Assembly: GCA_022791635.1 (NCBI GenBank) | Contig: JAAVZL010000039.1 | Location: 1-64,000, forward strand | Direction of reading: 5' to 3' | Length of the DNA: 64,000 bases | Source of the DNA: Lachnospiraceae bacterium | GTDB taxonomy: Bacteria; Bacillota; Clostridia; Lachnospirales; Lachnospiraceae | Shown here: one piece after another, positions 25,388 through 34,057 of the stretch | Numbering within the stretch: the stretch's first letter is position 1 | Layout of the letters: each line of letters starts with the position of its first letter | Made by a program: the position numbers and the translations under genes | Notes under the pieces: model-generated | Told to the model about the DNA's origin: nothing | Seen by the model: only the letters and a program-made list of their open reading frames with translations | Database searches by the model: none

Positions 25388-25396
25388 AGGCACTCC

Positions 25397-26455
25397 TTAC
25401 TCGTATGTAAAAATTACTTTGTACGCTTCGCGCTTCAAAATCATCTCCAGGCCCTTCTGCGCCTCTTCCACCGGCATCACGTGGCTGTAGAACTCTTTGG
25501 GATCTACCTTGCCGTCCTTTATCAGGGCCAGCATTTCCTCGTGCTGACGATGCTCCCGGTAAGGCCAGTTGAGCATCTGAATGCGGACATTGTTGGGAAG
25601 CTCCTGAAGATCCAGCATGGCGTGCCCTTTTTTCAGCACTCCGTAAATTCCCACCAGACCGCCGGGAACCAGATACTTCGCTCCCTGAAGAATGTTCTCA
25701 ATGCTTCCCACGGCATCCACAACCACATCGAATTTGCGATCGCCGATGGCCGCTTCCACGTCCTCTGTGTGGGAATTGACAATGAGATCCGCCTTGGCCA
25801 GCTTCTGAATCCTTGCAAGACGATCATCGTGATGGCCGATATTTCCGACCCACTCAGCTCCCAAACATTTCGCAAAGGTGGTAAGCCCCAGAGCCACCGC
25901 CCCGTCGCCGAAAATCAGCACCCGGGATCCCTTTGTCACGCCGAAATTCTTAAGCGCACTGTAATTTTCCTTTAAAGTAAGAATCATCACCGCATCCGGA
26001 TCCGACATGCCTTCCGGAATTCTCTTGGTGAGGAAGTCCACCGGATCCATCCCTTTTACCATGGGATACTCATCCTCGACTCCGTCTTCTTTGATGGCCT
26101 CTACGTCCAGGGTAATGCCATAGCCGTTCATACCGCCCCATTTCCAATCATAGCCCTCCACAGGCATTCCCATAGGGCAGGTAACACGATCGCCAACCTT
26201 CCAGTTGCGCACCTTGCTGCCGACCTTCTCAATCACGCCGACGCCCTCGTGTCCAATCAGTGCCGGATACTGCACTTTCTGTTCTCCGGCCCAGCCATAG
26301 GTAATAATCTTGATGTCCGTACCGCTGCATAAGCCACAGGCCGTAATACGAACCAGACACTCATAGTCACCACTTATATCTGTAGCCGGAACCTCAACCA
26401 CCTCAACCGTTCCGTCACCTTTTGCACAAACTGCCTTCATCATTTTCCCTTCCAA
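25397..26455 (-). CDS. Zinc-type medium-chain alcohol/polyol dehydrogenase
   Basis: NAD(P)-dependent dehydrogenase of about 352 aa. The catalytic zinc ligands are in CGLCSGTD and GHEGVGV, and the Rossmann segment is RVLIFGDGAVALGL. The four-cysteine structural zinc loop of classical enzymes is absent. It probably oxidises or reduces a hydroxyl group on the imported sugar or polyol. It is the first gene of the sugar operon. TTG at 26455 lies 10 bases after a strong AAAGGAGG; an ATG at 26443 with a weaker GGAAGG site is the alternative start. Confidence 0.88.
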   Translation of the reverse strand: MEGKMMKAVCAKGDGTVEVVEVPATDISGDYECLVRITACGLCSGTDIKIITYGWAGEQKVQYPALIGHEGVGVIEKVGSKVRNWKVGDRVTCPMGMPVEGYDWKWGGMNGYGITLDVEAIKEDGVEDEYPMVKGMDPVDFLTKRIPEGMSDPDAVMILTLKENYSALKNFGVTKGSRVLIFGDGAVALGLTTFAKCLGAEWVGNIGHHDDRLARIQKLAKADLIVNSHTEDVEAAIGDRKFDVVVDAVGSIENILQGAKYLVPGGLVGIYGVLKKGHAMLDLQELPNNVRIQMLNWPYREHRQHEEMLALIKDGKVDPKEFYSHVMPVEEAQKGLEMILKREAYKVIFTYE

Positions 26456-26482
26456 CTCTTATTTGCCTCCTTTCTCTGTTTT

Positions 26483-26543
26483 TGCAAAAATGCTTTTCGA
26501 ATTTTTGCACTAATAGTTTAACATTTTTGCAGTAAACAATCAA
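26483..26543 (-). promoter_or_regulatory. Sugar-operon promoter overlapped by three 9-bp operator-like sites
   Basis: On the minus strand TTGATT (26538-26543) and TAAACT (26515-26520) are separated by 17 bp. The word TGCAAAAAT, or its complement, occurs three times: at 26523-26531 inside the promoter spacer, and as an inverted pair at 26483-26491 and 26501-26509 just downstream of the -10 box. Binding here would block RNA polymerase. The divergent ROK gene is the natural candidate regulator. Confidence 0.7.
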
Positions 26544-26826
26544 TACTTTTTACACATCTGTTGTTAAAATTTCAACTTTTTTGTTCATTTTTCACTTCTA
26601 TCACGGAAAAAGCACTTATATTTCTATTCCGTTTGAACACTTTATTTACTTTCTGTTTTTATCATACTGCTGTTTTTTCAGTTTGTCAACATTATTTATT
26701 AATTTATTTTCACTCTGTCCTATTTTGCTCCAGCATCATCCACAAAGCCGTGAACTTCCCTTGACTTTTTGTGAAAAATGCCGGATAATGACTAAAAGAA
26801 CTTTCAGAAAATAGCAGGTATTTTTT

Positions 26827-28080
26827 ATGGAAAAGAATTTTGGGGTGAAACCCACCGATCTGAGACGCAGTAATTATCAGGCAGTCATCCAGCTCTTTCG
26901 CAGCAAATCCTCCCTAACCGTCCGGGATATTATGGATGTTGTTTCCTTAAGCAAGACTGCCATTATCAATATCTTAAACAATCTGAGCAAAATGGGGATC
27001 ATCAGCTCCGTGGGAAAAGGCTCTTCCACTGTCCGAGGCGGAAAAAAGCCGGAGCTTTTCGCTCTGAATCCCAATTACCGCTATGTGATTTCCATTGCTT
27101 TTTCCCACGAAAGCTGCGACTGCCAGCTTCTGGATCTCAATTACAAGGTCCTTGACGAATTTTCCCGCTGCGCTACATCCAAAAACGGGTTTTCCTACCG
27201 GGAAATCATTCTGCTGGCCGCAGAGGCTGTGCGCTCCGTGATGGACTATAGGAAGCTTGAGCCAAAAGAGGTCTGCGGCATTGTGCTCCACTGCGGGGGA
27301 ATTGTGCTGAACCGGGAGGGTATTTTATCCCGTCCCATTCTCGCACCTCAGTGGGGGAACGATCTTCCCGTCTTTGACGATATCCGTCCCTTTCTTCCGG
27401 AGGGTATTCCTCTTTTTCTGGACAACTCCTGCCGTTACCTGGGCTATTATGAGCTTCTTAAGCATCCCGAGCGGCGCTCCCAGAATATTGTCACCCTCTT
27501 TTGCAGCACTTCCGTGGGCGGAAGTCAGATCCGCATGGGACATCTGGTTCACGGGCTTACCGGTCTTGTAGGAGAATACGGCCATATCACTACCGACTAT
27601 TCCTTCCAGGATCGGTGTAACTGCGGCAATTACGGCTGCTTTGAGACCAGTGTCGCCGAAGCCACCTTACTTCGCCGCATCCGCAAGGAGCTGAAAATGC
27701 GTTCCTTCTCCTCCCTGTGTGAGAAGGATCTGGAGTCTCTGACCCTGGAGGATGTCTTCCAGGCTGCCGATGAGGGGGATTCCTTTGCCCGAAAGCATCT
27801 GGATCACATTGTGCAGCAGTTCGCCGTACTCCTCTACAACCTGCAGATTGTCTATGACCCGGATGAAATCATCATCCAGGGGATCTATTCCAAATCTGCC
27901 GCCTATTTTCAGAACACCCTTCTGGAGATCATTGCACAGCTGTCCCTGCACAGCATCAAAAGCCATACCAGGCTGACCTTCAGCAGCGACTGCAATACCA
28001 ACGATCTGCACTATGCCATGGTGGGCTCCGCCCTCTTCTGCTTTGATCAATATTTTGAACAGTTGGATCTGACAGTCTGA
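26827..28080 (+). CDS. ROK-family transcriptional regulator (NagC/XylR type)
   Basis: Regulator of 417 aa. The N-terminal 75 residues contain a winged helix (VRDIMDVVSLSKTAIINILNNLSKMGII). The ROK domain follows, with the zinc and family signature CNCGNYGCFE and the sugar-binding GEYGHITTDY. Such proteins release DNA on binding a sugar or sugar phosphate. It is transcribed away from the operon it probably controls and heads a two-gene unit with the GH31 gene 24 bp downstream. The ribosome site is weak, so low expression is likely. Confidence 0.92.
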   Translation: MEKNFGVKPTDLRRSNYQAVIQLFRSKSSLTVRDIMDVVSLSKTAIINILNNLSKMGIISSVGKGSSTVRGGKKPELFALNPNYRYVISIAFSHESCDCQLLDLNYKVLDEFSRCATSKNGFSYREIILLAAEAVRSVMDYRKLEPKEVCGIVLHCGGIVLNREGILSRPILAPQWGNDLPVFDDIRPFLPEGIPLFLDNSCRYLGYYELLKHPERRSQNIVTLFCSTSVGGSQIRMGHLVHGLTGLVGEYGHITTDYSFQDRCNCGNYGCFETSVAEATLLRRIRKELKMRSFSSLCEKDLESLTLEDVFQAADEGDSFARKHLDHIVQQFAVLLYNLQIVYDPDEIIIQGIYSKSAAYFQNTLLEIIAQLSLHSIKSHTRLTFSSDCNTNDLHYAMVGSALFCFDQYFEQLDLTV

Positions 28081-28104
28081 TAAAAATTTTAAGGAGGTAT
28101 TATC

Positions 28105-30429
28105 ATGAAGTTTACAGAAGGCTACTGGCTACGGAGCGAACGGGCCAACGGCTTGTTCCCCGCCGAAGTGTACGCGGTCACCGAGATTCCCGGAGGCGTG
28201 CGCATTCTGGCCCCCACAAAGCCCATCGAAAGCCGGGGAGACACCCTCAATCTTCCGGTCATCACCATGGAATTTCGCGCATGCTCCTCAAAGATGATTT
28301 CCGTTGAGGCCTGGCACTACGAAGGCTACGACACCCATCAGCCCACATTCGAAACGGCAGAGCTATCCTATGAGCCCCAGATCGCCATAACAGAGGAGGA
28401 AATTCTCCTGGATACAGGGGAAATGGAGGTGCGCATTCACCGGAAGCCCTTTGGCTACGCATTCACCTGTAAGGGAGAGGTCTTAACCAGCAACGGCCTT
28501 CGCAACCTGGGCTCTATGCGCTGGGACAAAAAGCCAAGCACCATGTTTCCCGGGGACTCTTATTTGACGGAGGATTCCCGCCCCTACATGATGAATGAGC
28601 TGTCTCTGTCCGTGGGCGAATGCGTATACGGCCTGGGAGAGCGCTTTACCGCCTTTGTGAAAAACGGTCAGACCGTAGATACCTGGAATGAAGACGGAGG
28701 AACTGCCTCCCAGATCTCCTACAAGAGCGTCCCCTTCTATATGACCAACCGCGGTTACGGTGTCTTCGTAGATCACACAGACAACGTATCCTTTGAGGTC
28801 GCCAGTGAAAAGGTGGAATATGTGGGATTCTCCGTTCCCGGAGAGCGGCTTCGCTATTATTTTATCTACGGCCCCACCCCAAGGGAAATTCTGAAGTCTT
28901 ATACCGCCCTCACCGGCCGGCCGGCTCTGCCCCCTGCCTGGTCCTTCGGCTTGTGGCTCTCCACCTCCTTTACCACCAACTATGACGAGGAGACCACCAG
29001 CTCCTTTATCAACGGAATGCTAAAGCGGGATATCCCCTTAAGCGTCTTCCATTTTGACTGCTTCTGGATGAAGGCCTTCCACTGGTGTGATTTCGAGTGG
29101 GATGAGGACTGCTTCCCCGACATCCGCAAAACCTTACGTCTGTACCACGAAAAAGGACTTAAAATCTGCGTCTGGATCAATCCCTACATCGCCCAGGGAA
29201 CCGCATTTTTCCGGGAGGGCATGGAAAACGGATATCTCTTAATGCGTTCCGACGGCAAGGGTGTATGGCAGACCGACAACTGGCAGGCCGGAATGGGTCT
29301 GGTAGACTTCACCAACCCGGCCGCCGTACGCTGGTACACCGATAAGCTCCGGGAAATTTTAGACTGCGGCGTTGACTGCTTTAAGACAGATTTCGGCGAG
29401 CGAATCCCCGTAAATGTCGTTTACCACGACGGCAGCAATCCCCAGGGAATGCACAACTATTACACCTACCTTTACAACAAAGCCGTATTCGAACTCCTTA
29501 AAGAGGTAAAGGGAGAAGGAGAGGCTGTCCTCTTCGCAAGAAGCGCCACCGCAGGGGGCCAGCAATTCCCCGTTCACTGGGGCGGCGACTGCTTCGCCAA
29601 TTACCCCTCCATGGCCGAGACCATCCGGGGCGGACTTTCCCTTGCCATGAGCGGCTTCTCCTTCTGGAGCCATGACATCTCCGGCTTTGAAAGCACGGCC
29701 ACACCGGACCTTTACAAGCGCTGGGTAGCCTTCGGCCTTCTGTCCACCCACAGCCGGCTCCACGGCTCCGAAAGCTACCGTGTGCCCTGGCTTTTCGACG
29801 AGGAGGCCTGCGACGTGGTAGCCTTCTTCACAAAGCTCAAATGCCGTCTGATGCCCTATCTATATGCAAAGGCAATCGAAGCCCACGAGGAAGGCGTCCC
29901 CGTTCTTCGCCCCATGATATTTGAATTCCCGAAGGATCCGGCAGTCTCCTATCTGGATGCCCAGTACCTGCTGGGAGAGGCTCTTCTGGTTGCCCCCATC
30001 CTGAAGGAAAACAGCTGCTGCGCCTATTATCTGCCCAAGGGAACCTGGACCCACCTTTTAAGCGGTGAGGTACGGGAAGGCGGATCCTGGCAGGAGGACA
30101 CCTACGATTACTTCTCGCTCTCCCTATATGTCCGTGAAAATACCCTCTTCCCCATGGGAGCCACAGACAACCGCACAGATTACGATTACCAGGCAGCTCT
30201 CAGCCTGAGGCTCTACCAGCTTCAAGACGGCCAAACCGCTGTCTGCTCCATCCCCCACACAAACGGCACGATCGTGAACACCATCACAGCCGTCCGGACC
30301 GGCAGCACCGTCACCGTCACCCTGGAGCAGCCTGTATCAGAAAGCCTGTCCCTGACTGTCTACAACGGAAGCGACCGTCTGGAACAGAGCATCCCGGCAG
30401 GCGAATCCAAGATTGCATTTACCCTTTAG
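28105..30429 (+). CDS. yicI: GH31 alpha-xylosidase (YicI-like)
   Basis: Cytoplasmic glycosidase of 774 aa, the length of E. coli YicI. It removes alpha-linked xylose, for example from xyloglucan fragments such as isoprimeverose. The nucleophile is Asp429 in FKTDFGERIP and the acid/base Asp495 in GGDCFANYPSMAET; both motifs and the adjoining SGFSFWSHDISGFE match the alpha-xylosidase subgroup better than alpha-glucosidases. It has no signal peptide. AAGGAGG precedes the ATG. Being co-transcribed with the ROK regulator, it ties the regulon to a xylose-containing glycoside. Confidence 0.93.
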   Translation: MKFTEGYWLRSERANGLFPAEVYAVTEIPGGVRILAPTKPIESRGDTLNLPVITMEFRACSSKMISVEAWHYEGYDTHQPTFETAELSYEPQIAITEEEILLDTGEMEVRIHRKPFGYAFTCKGEVLTSNGLRNLGSMRWDKKPSTMFPGDSYLTEDSRPYMMNELSLSVGECVYGLGERFTAFVKNGQTVDTWNEDGGTASQISYKSVPFYMTNRGYGVFVDHTDNVSFEVASEKVEYVGFSVPGERLRYYFIYGPTPREILKSYTALTGRPALPPAWSFGLWLSTSFTTNYDEETTSSFINGMLKRDIPLSVFHFDCFWMKAFHWCDFEWDEDCFPDIRKTLRLYHEKGLKICVWINPYIAQGTAFFREGMENGYLLMRSDGKGVWQTDNWQAGMGLVDFTNPAAVRWYTDKLREILDCGVDCFKTDFGERIPVNVVYHDGSNPQGMHNYYTYLYNKAVFELLKEVKGEGEAVLFARSATAGGQQFPVHWGGDCFANYPSMAETIRGGLSLAMSGFSFWSHDISGFESTATPDLYKRWVAFGLLSTHSRLHGSESYRVPWLFDEEACDVVAFFTKLKCRLMPYLYAKAIEAHEEGVPVLRPMIFEFPKDPAVSYLDAQYLLGEALLVAPILKENSCCAYYLPKGTWTHLLSGEVREGGSWQEDTYDYFSLSLYVRENTLFPMGATDNRTDYDYQAALSLRLYQLQDGQTAVCSIPHTNGTIVNTITAVRTGSTVTVTLEQPVSESLSLTVYNGSDRLEQSIPAGESKIAFTL

Positions 30430-30440
30430 TCTGTGCCTCC

Positions 30441-30560
30441 ATGTCATGAAATTAAGCCCTGAAAGGCCTGTGAAGGCTCCGGGCAAGAACCGCCACCCCT
30501 TAATCGGGGCGGCCCTCCTCCCCTGCGCCGGTCAGCTTTGCCGGCTTAATTTCATGACAT
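30441..30560. repeat. Second dispersed repeat, copy B (intact ends)
   Basis: A 120-bp element with perfect 18-bp terminal inverted repeats, ATGTCATGAAATTAAGCC and GGCTTAATTTCATGACAT. The GC-rich interior (GGCTCCGGGCAAGAACCGCC, then GGGGCGGCCCTCCTCCCCTG) is shared with copy A at 10289. It carries no reading frame. It lies 11 bp after the GH31 stop, between convergent genes and beside palindromic copy 6. A structured RNA or a non-autonomous mobile element are both possible. Confidence 0.85.
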
Positions 30561-30610
30561 GGATCTCTACTTTCTTTCCTACCTTGCGATATTTCGTAGT
30601 GTAAAAAGAA

Positions 30611-30742
30611 GGGGATGGCGCAAATCTTCCGTTTCCAGGAAATCCTTCCCAGGGTAATGTACGGCCAGAGCAGACAGAATGTACGCGAACCGTCCGAACA
30701 CAGGATATGGAAAAGGCTGCTGTCTTATTTTGCGCCATCCCC
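30611..30742 (+). repeat. Palindromic repeat, copy 6, left half-site lost
   Basis: A 132-bp copy. The outer arms GGGGATGGCGCAAA and TTTGCGCCATCCCC still pair. The whole first half-site is missing and the interior starts with CCGTTTCCAGGAAATCC, which resembles the enlarged centre of copy 7. The second half (GCAGACAGAATGTACGCG and onward) is intact. It lies 26 bp from the ThuA-like gene stop. Confidence 0.85.
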
Positions 30743-30768
30743 TTCCTCACAATGCTTCAGCAGATCTT

Positions 30769-31407
30769 CTATCCCTCTAACCCCCACTGTATGGAACGAT
30801 CAAGAAGCCTACGGAAGTTCTCATTCTTCCACACCGCCAAAATATGTCCCGGCGTAATCACACAAATTTTCCCTTTCCCCAGCACACGGGTATAACCAGC
30901 CACCTGCCTTCCCCCGGCTAAAGACTCCGAATACAGAAAAACATCCGCATCCTGGGCAAGCATCTCAATCCGATAATGCTCATCCCGAATCGTAAAGTCC
31001 TCCATCCCCTCTCCAATGGCATGCTCCCCCTCAAATTTCAAGACCACCTCACACCTGGGCGGATGGCTCACAAAGCAATTGCCCACAAACTCCCCATAGG
31101 CCCGATTGCTTACATTGCCCGCATGAACAGACAGCAGCACGCCACCGTCCCTTACATATTCCTCCAGCTCCTTCGGCCCAACTTCCGTAACTCCATCCTC
31201 AAACCACGGAGCGTCATTCCCATTCGTGAGACAGTCCGACTTGCAATTCATGATCACCGGATACTCCGCCAGCATTTCCTTTGTCAGGATATCCTTGGCG
31301 TCAAATACAAAGTCAAGCTCATAGGAATCTTTCCAATCCTCCAGCCCCCGGCAGATCACCTCTCCCGGATGCCAGTTATCATCACACAGCACCAAAACCT
31401 TTGTCAT
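30769..31407 (-). CDS. ThuA-like domain protein
   Basis: Protein of 212 aa matching the ThuA/trehalose-utilisation-like fold, a class I glutamine-amidotransferase-like fold without the catalytic Cys. Typical segments are LVLCDDNWHPGEV at the start, EYVRDGGVLLSVHAGN in the middle and CVITPGHILAVWKNENFRRLL at the end. Family members are found next to glycoside hydrolases and oxidoreductases; their chemistry is mostly undefined. It follows the GH106-like gene by 15 bp, so the two form an operon. Confidence 0.85.
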   Translation of the reverse strand: MTKVLVLCDDNWHPGEVICRGLEDWKDSYELDFVFDAKDILTKEMLAEYPVIMNCKSDCLTNGNDAPWFEDGVTEVGPKELEEYVRDGGVLLSVHAGNVSNRAYGEFVGNCFVSHPPRCEVVLKFEGEHAIGEGMEDFTIRDEHYRIEMLAQDADVFLYSESLAGGRQVAGYTRVLGKGKICVITPGHILAVWKNENFRRLLDRSIQWGLEG

Positions 31408-31422
31408 AGCTTTCTTCTCCTA

Positions 31423-33681
31423 CTATTCTTCTGATTTTCTATCTGTCACCAGGAAGATTCCATAGCTCTTAGGAAGACTCATTCTCACCCGAAGCCATCC
31501 CTCCCGGGTGTTTACATCAACCACCTCTGCCGGAGTAATCTCCCCAGTGAGCGGATCCCAGATCTCCGGCTTCATACCGGATACCACTTCTGCCTCAATC
31601 TCCTGTACTTCATCCGTATAGTTGACAAAATAGTAGCTGGTCTCCTCCCCCTGAAATTTCGTCCAGGTAACTCCGCACATATCCTCCCCCGTATGGATAT
31701 AGGGATCAATGATCCATTCCGGATAATGAGAAAAGCTCTTCTTACAGTCCCCGACTCCCTTCACAATCCGAAGCGGCTGAGGACTCACCTCCTGAAGCCA
31801 AGCCAAAAGCCACTCCGGGCTCACGCCCTCATAAAAGCTGGTTACGGAGGCCTTCATGACCGTCTCCATGATCTCCTGAAGCCTTGCATCGTCATCCCGC
31901 TTCATGCTGTAGGAGGGAACCGTCTCCATCACAGCCAGGCTGCCTCCCTGGGAGACAAACTCCTGCAAAAGCTCTGCCACCTCAAGAGGCAACACCTCAC
32001 ACATGGGAAGCACAAAGGCTCCATAGGACTGGCCCGTCTCCTTATTCACCAGCCTTCCGTCCTTTGCCTCAAACAAATCATACGCATCCGCGGGAAATAC
32101 CGTGAAATTCCGATTCTTCTCCTGCAGACCACCAAGAAGCACCTGCTCCTCCCGATCCAAAAAGGCCGCACGCTCATCCTGAATGAAGGGCCCCAGATGG
32201 TATCCATGGGTAAAGTTCATATCCGCCACATAGTGAAGCCAGAAGGTCTCCACCGGATGGTAAATCAGCACATCCGTATCCATGTCGGCATCCTTCGTCA
32301 TCCCATAAAACCGCCGGCACATCCCATTGGCCTCCTTCATATGTTCCCAGCCCTTCCACTGGAAGAATTGTGAGGGCGGCCAGTCATTGCTCCGAAAATC
32401 CCGGATAGAATAAAAGAACCCATGATTGGTAATCGTCTTTACCCCCTGAGAATACAGCCAGGAAATCATCCTGAGGTACTCCTCATAGGTCAGATCCCAG
32501 CCTGTTCCCGCAAACACCTCACAGATCAGTCCCTTTTTCCCATAAACCTCAGCAGCAGAGGAAGCAAACCGTGCATTCAGACTTCCGATTCCCTTTCCCA
32601 GGTGATCCACCCCCGGCCTTGTCATCTCCCGATACTGCCGCAGCAGCTCCCCGGCATACCGAACCTGGCCGGCCATGGTCTCCTCCCCCAAAAGATGGGG
32701 ACAATAGTCAATCCCATGCTCCTCACACCATTTCCGAATCACACCATGATAATTATCCCGAAACAGATCCGCAATCAGATTAAAATAATCACAGCGGGTC
32801 CGCCCGGCCTCCACTCCGGGAAGGATCAAATCCGGAAGCCGCTCCTCCAGACAATATCCATACTGCTTCTCAAAGCGATCCAAAAGCGTGTCCGTCCAGG
32901 GAAATGCATGGCAGAAACGAGTCTCGTCATCAAAGGCGGCCGTAATCACCTTCCCAAATGCATCGGGAAACTCACGGTAATAAGCCTCATAGGTAACATC
33001 CACAAACCGCTTGGTCGCCTCCTCATTCAGATAATCCGGATCGTAATACCCCTCCTTGCCAAAAAGCTCCGTCCCAATCTTGGCCTCAAACACAATCGTA
33101 GCCCGATCACGGCAGATTTCAAAATCATACTCCGAAAGATTAAAGAGATATCCCGAATTATCATCCGGCTGAAAGCTTTCGATATCCAGAGGCTCCATCG
33201 TAAGGGCATCATAAGCAAACAGATTATCAATCCTCACCTTCTTCACAGAGGTAATCAAATCCGTACCGTCATTCTTCATCTTCCGCAAAGACTCCGGCCT
33301 CAAGCGAAACCGCGTATTGGCCGGAACATAAAACCGGTTCAGCGTCAAATACTTCTCCCGGTAATTCTCCTCCTTGGTTACCTCCCCATTGGCCCCTCCG
33401 GAGGGCCAATTAAACTCATCATAAAACCACATGGTCTCCCCGTGAGCCCTCTTATAATCAACCACCTGCCGGATATGGGCCATCCATTCCTCATCCAGAT
33501 AGCCCCCCTCAAAGCCGCCTCTGGCATGGGGCGCCGCACATGTGATTCCCTTCTCCGTCATCAGCTCCAGCTGACTCCCAATCTCCCCTTCCTCCAGCCT
33601 GTCATTCCAGAACCAAAACGGAGCCTGTGCCTCCCCAAGCTCCGCTACATTCTCCGGATTCCGAAACACTTCCTTCTTCAT
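31423..33681 (-). CDS. GH106-like glycoside hydrolase (alpha-L-rhamnosidase-related)
   Basis: Protein of about 752 aa with the N-terminal pattern of GH106-type enzymes: PFWFWNDRLEEGEIGSQLELMTEKGI, then WFYDEFNWPSG. The central barrel contains ITAAFDDETRF and CEVFAGTGWDLTYEEYLRMISWLYSQGV, and a C-terminal beta domain ends with WLRVRMSLPKSYGIFLVTD. No signal peptide is present. Linkage specificity cannot be read from sequence; rhamnosidase is the family default, and many relatives are uncharacterised. The ATG at 33681 is preceded by a GA-rich ribosome site. It forms a pair with the ThuA-like gene. Confidence 0.8.
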   Translation of the reverse strand: MKKEVFRNPENVAELGEAQAPFWFWNDRLEEGEIGSQLELMTEKGITCAAPHARGGFEGGYLDEEWMAHIRQVVDYKRAHGETMWFYDEFNWPSGGANGEVTKEENYREKYLTLNRFYVPANTRFRLRPESLRKMKNDGTDLITSVKKVRIDNLFAYDALTMEPLDIESFQPDDNSGYLFNLSEYDFEICRDRATIVFEAKIGTELFGKEGYYDPDYLNEEATKRFVDVTYEAYYREFPDAFGKVITAAFDDETRFCHAFPWTDTLLDRFEKQYGYCLEERLPDLILPGVEAGRTRCDYFNLIADLFRDNYHGVIRKWCEEHGIDYCPHLLGEETMAGQVRYAGELLRQYREMTRPGVDHLGKGIGSLNARFASSAAEVYGKKGLICEVFAGTGWDLTYEEYLRMISWLYSQGVKTITNHGFFYSIRDFRSNDWPPSQFFQWKGWEHMKEANGMCRRFYGMTKDADMDTDVLIYHPVETFWLHYVADMNFTHGYHLGPFIQDERAAFLDREEQVLLGGLQEKNRNFTVFPADAYDLFEAKDGRLVNKETGQSYGAFVLPMCEVLPLEVAELLQEFVSQGGSLAVMETVPSYSMKRDDDARLQEIMETVMKASVTSFYEGVSPEWLLAWLQEVSPQPLRIVKGVGDCKKSFSHYPEWIIDPYIHTGEDMCGVTWTKFQGEETSYYFVNYTDEVQEIEAEVVSGMKPEIWDPLTGEITPAEVVDVNTREGWLRVRMSLPKSYGIFLVTDRKSEE

Positions 33682-33826
33682 ACCATTCCTCTCCTTCCCG
33701 ATGCCCCGCACCAATTTGTAAACTTTATTGTCATACTATTATAAAAGAAAATCCCCAAAAACGCAATCCCTTTTCCCCCAATCCATCCACAGTACAAGCA
33801 ATCTTTTATCACCACAACCTAAATCA

Positions 33827-34032
33827 GGCGCCGGAGCATCAGTCGGCAGGCTTTTCCGATATCCGGTGTCCGGCTGTTCGCGTACAGGCTGTCTGATATG
33901 GGCGGACATGACCCAAAAGACTCCCGTTTCCGGGAAATCCATAAAAGGTCATGTACGACCAGAGCAGACAGAATGTACGCGAACCGTCCGAACACGGATA
34001 TGGAAAAGCCTGCCGGCTGATACTCCGGCGCC
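33827..34032 (+). repeat. Palindromic repeat, copy 7, with variant arms and centre
   Basis: A 206-bp copy with arms unlike any other: GGCGCCGGAGCATCAGTCGG against CCGGCTGATACTCCGGCGCC. The interior half-sites (GTGTCCGGCTGTTCGCG and CCGTCCGAACAC) are standard. The centre is enlarged, bounded by ACATGACC and GGTCATGT, and contains CCCGTTTCCGGGAAATCC. It lies 25 bp after the ftsH stop. The rest of the gap to the GH106-like gene (33682-33826) shows nothing more. Confidence 0.9.
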
Positions 34033-34057
34033 CTCACCACCTACCGTTTCGTCAATT

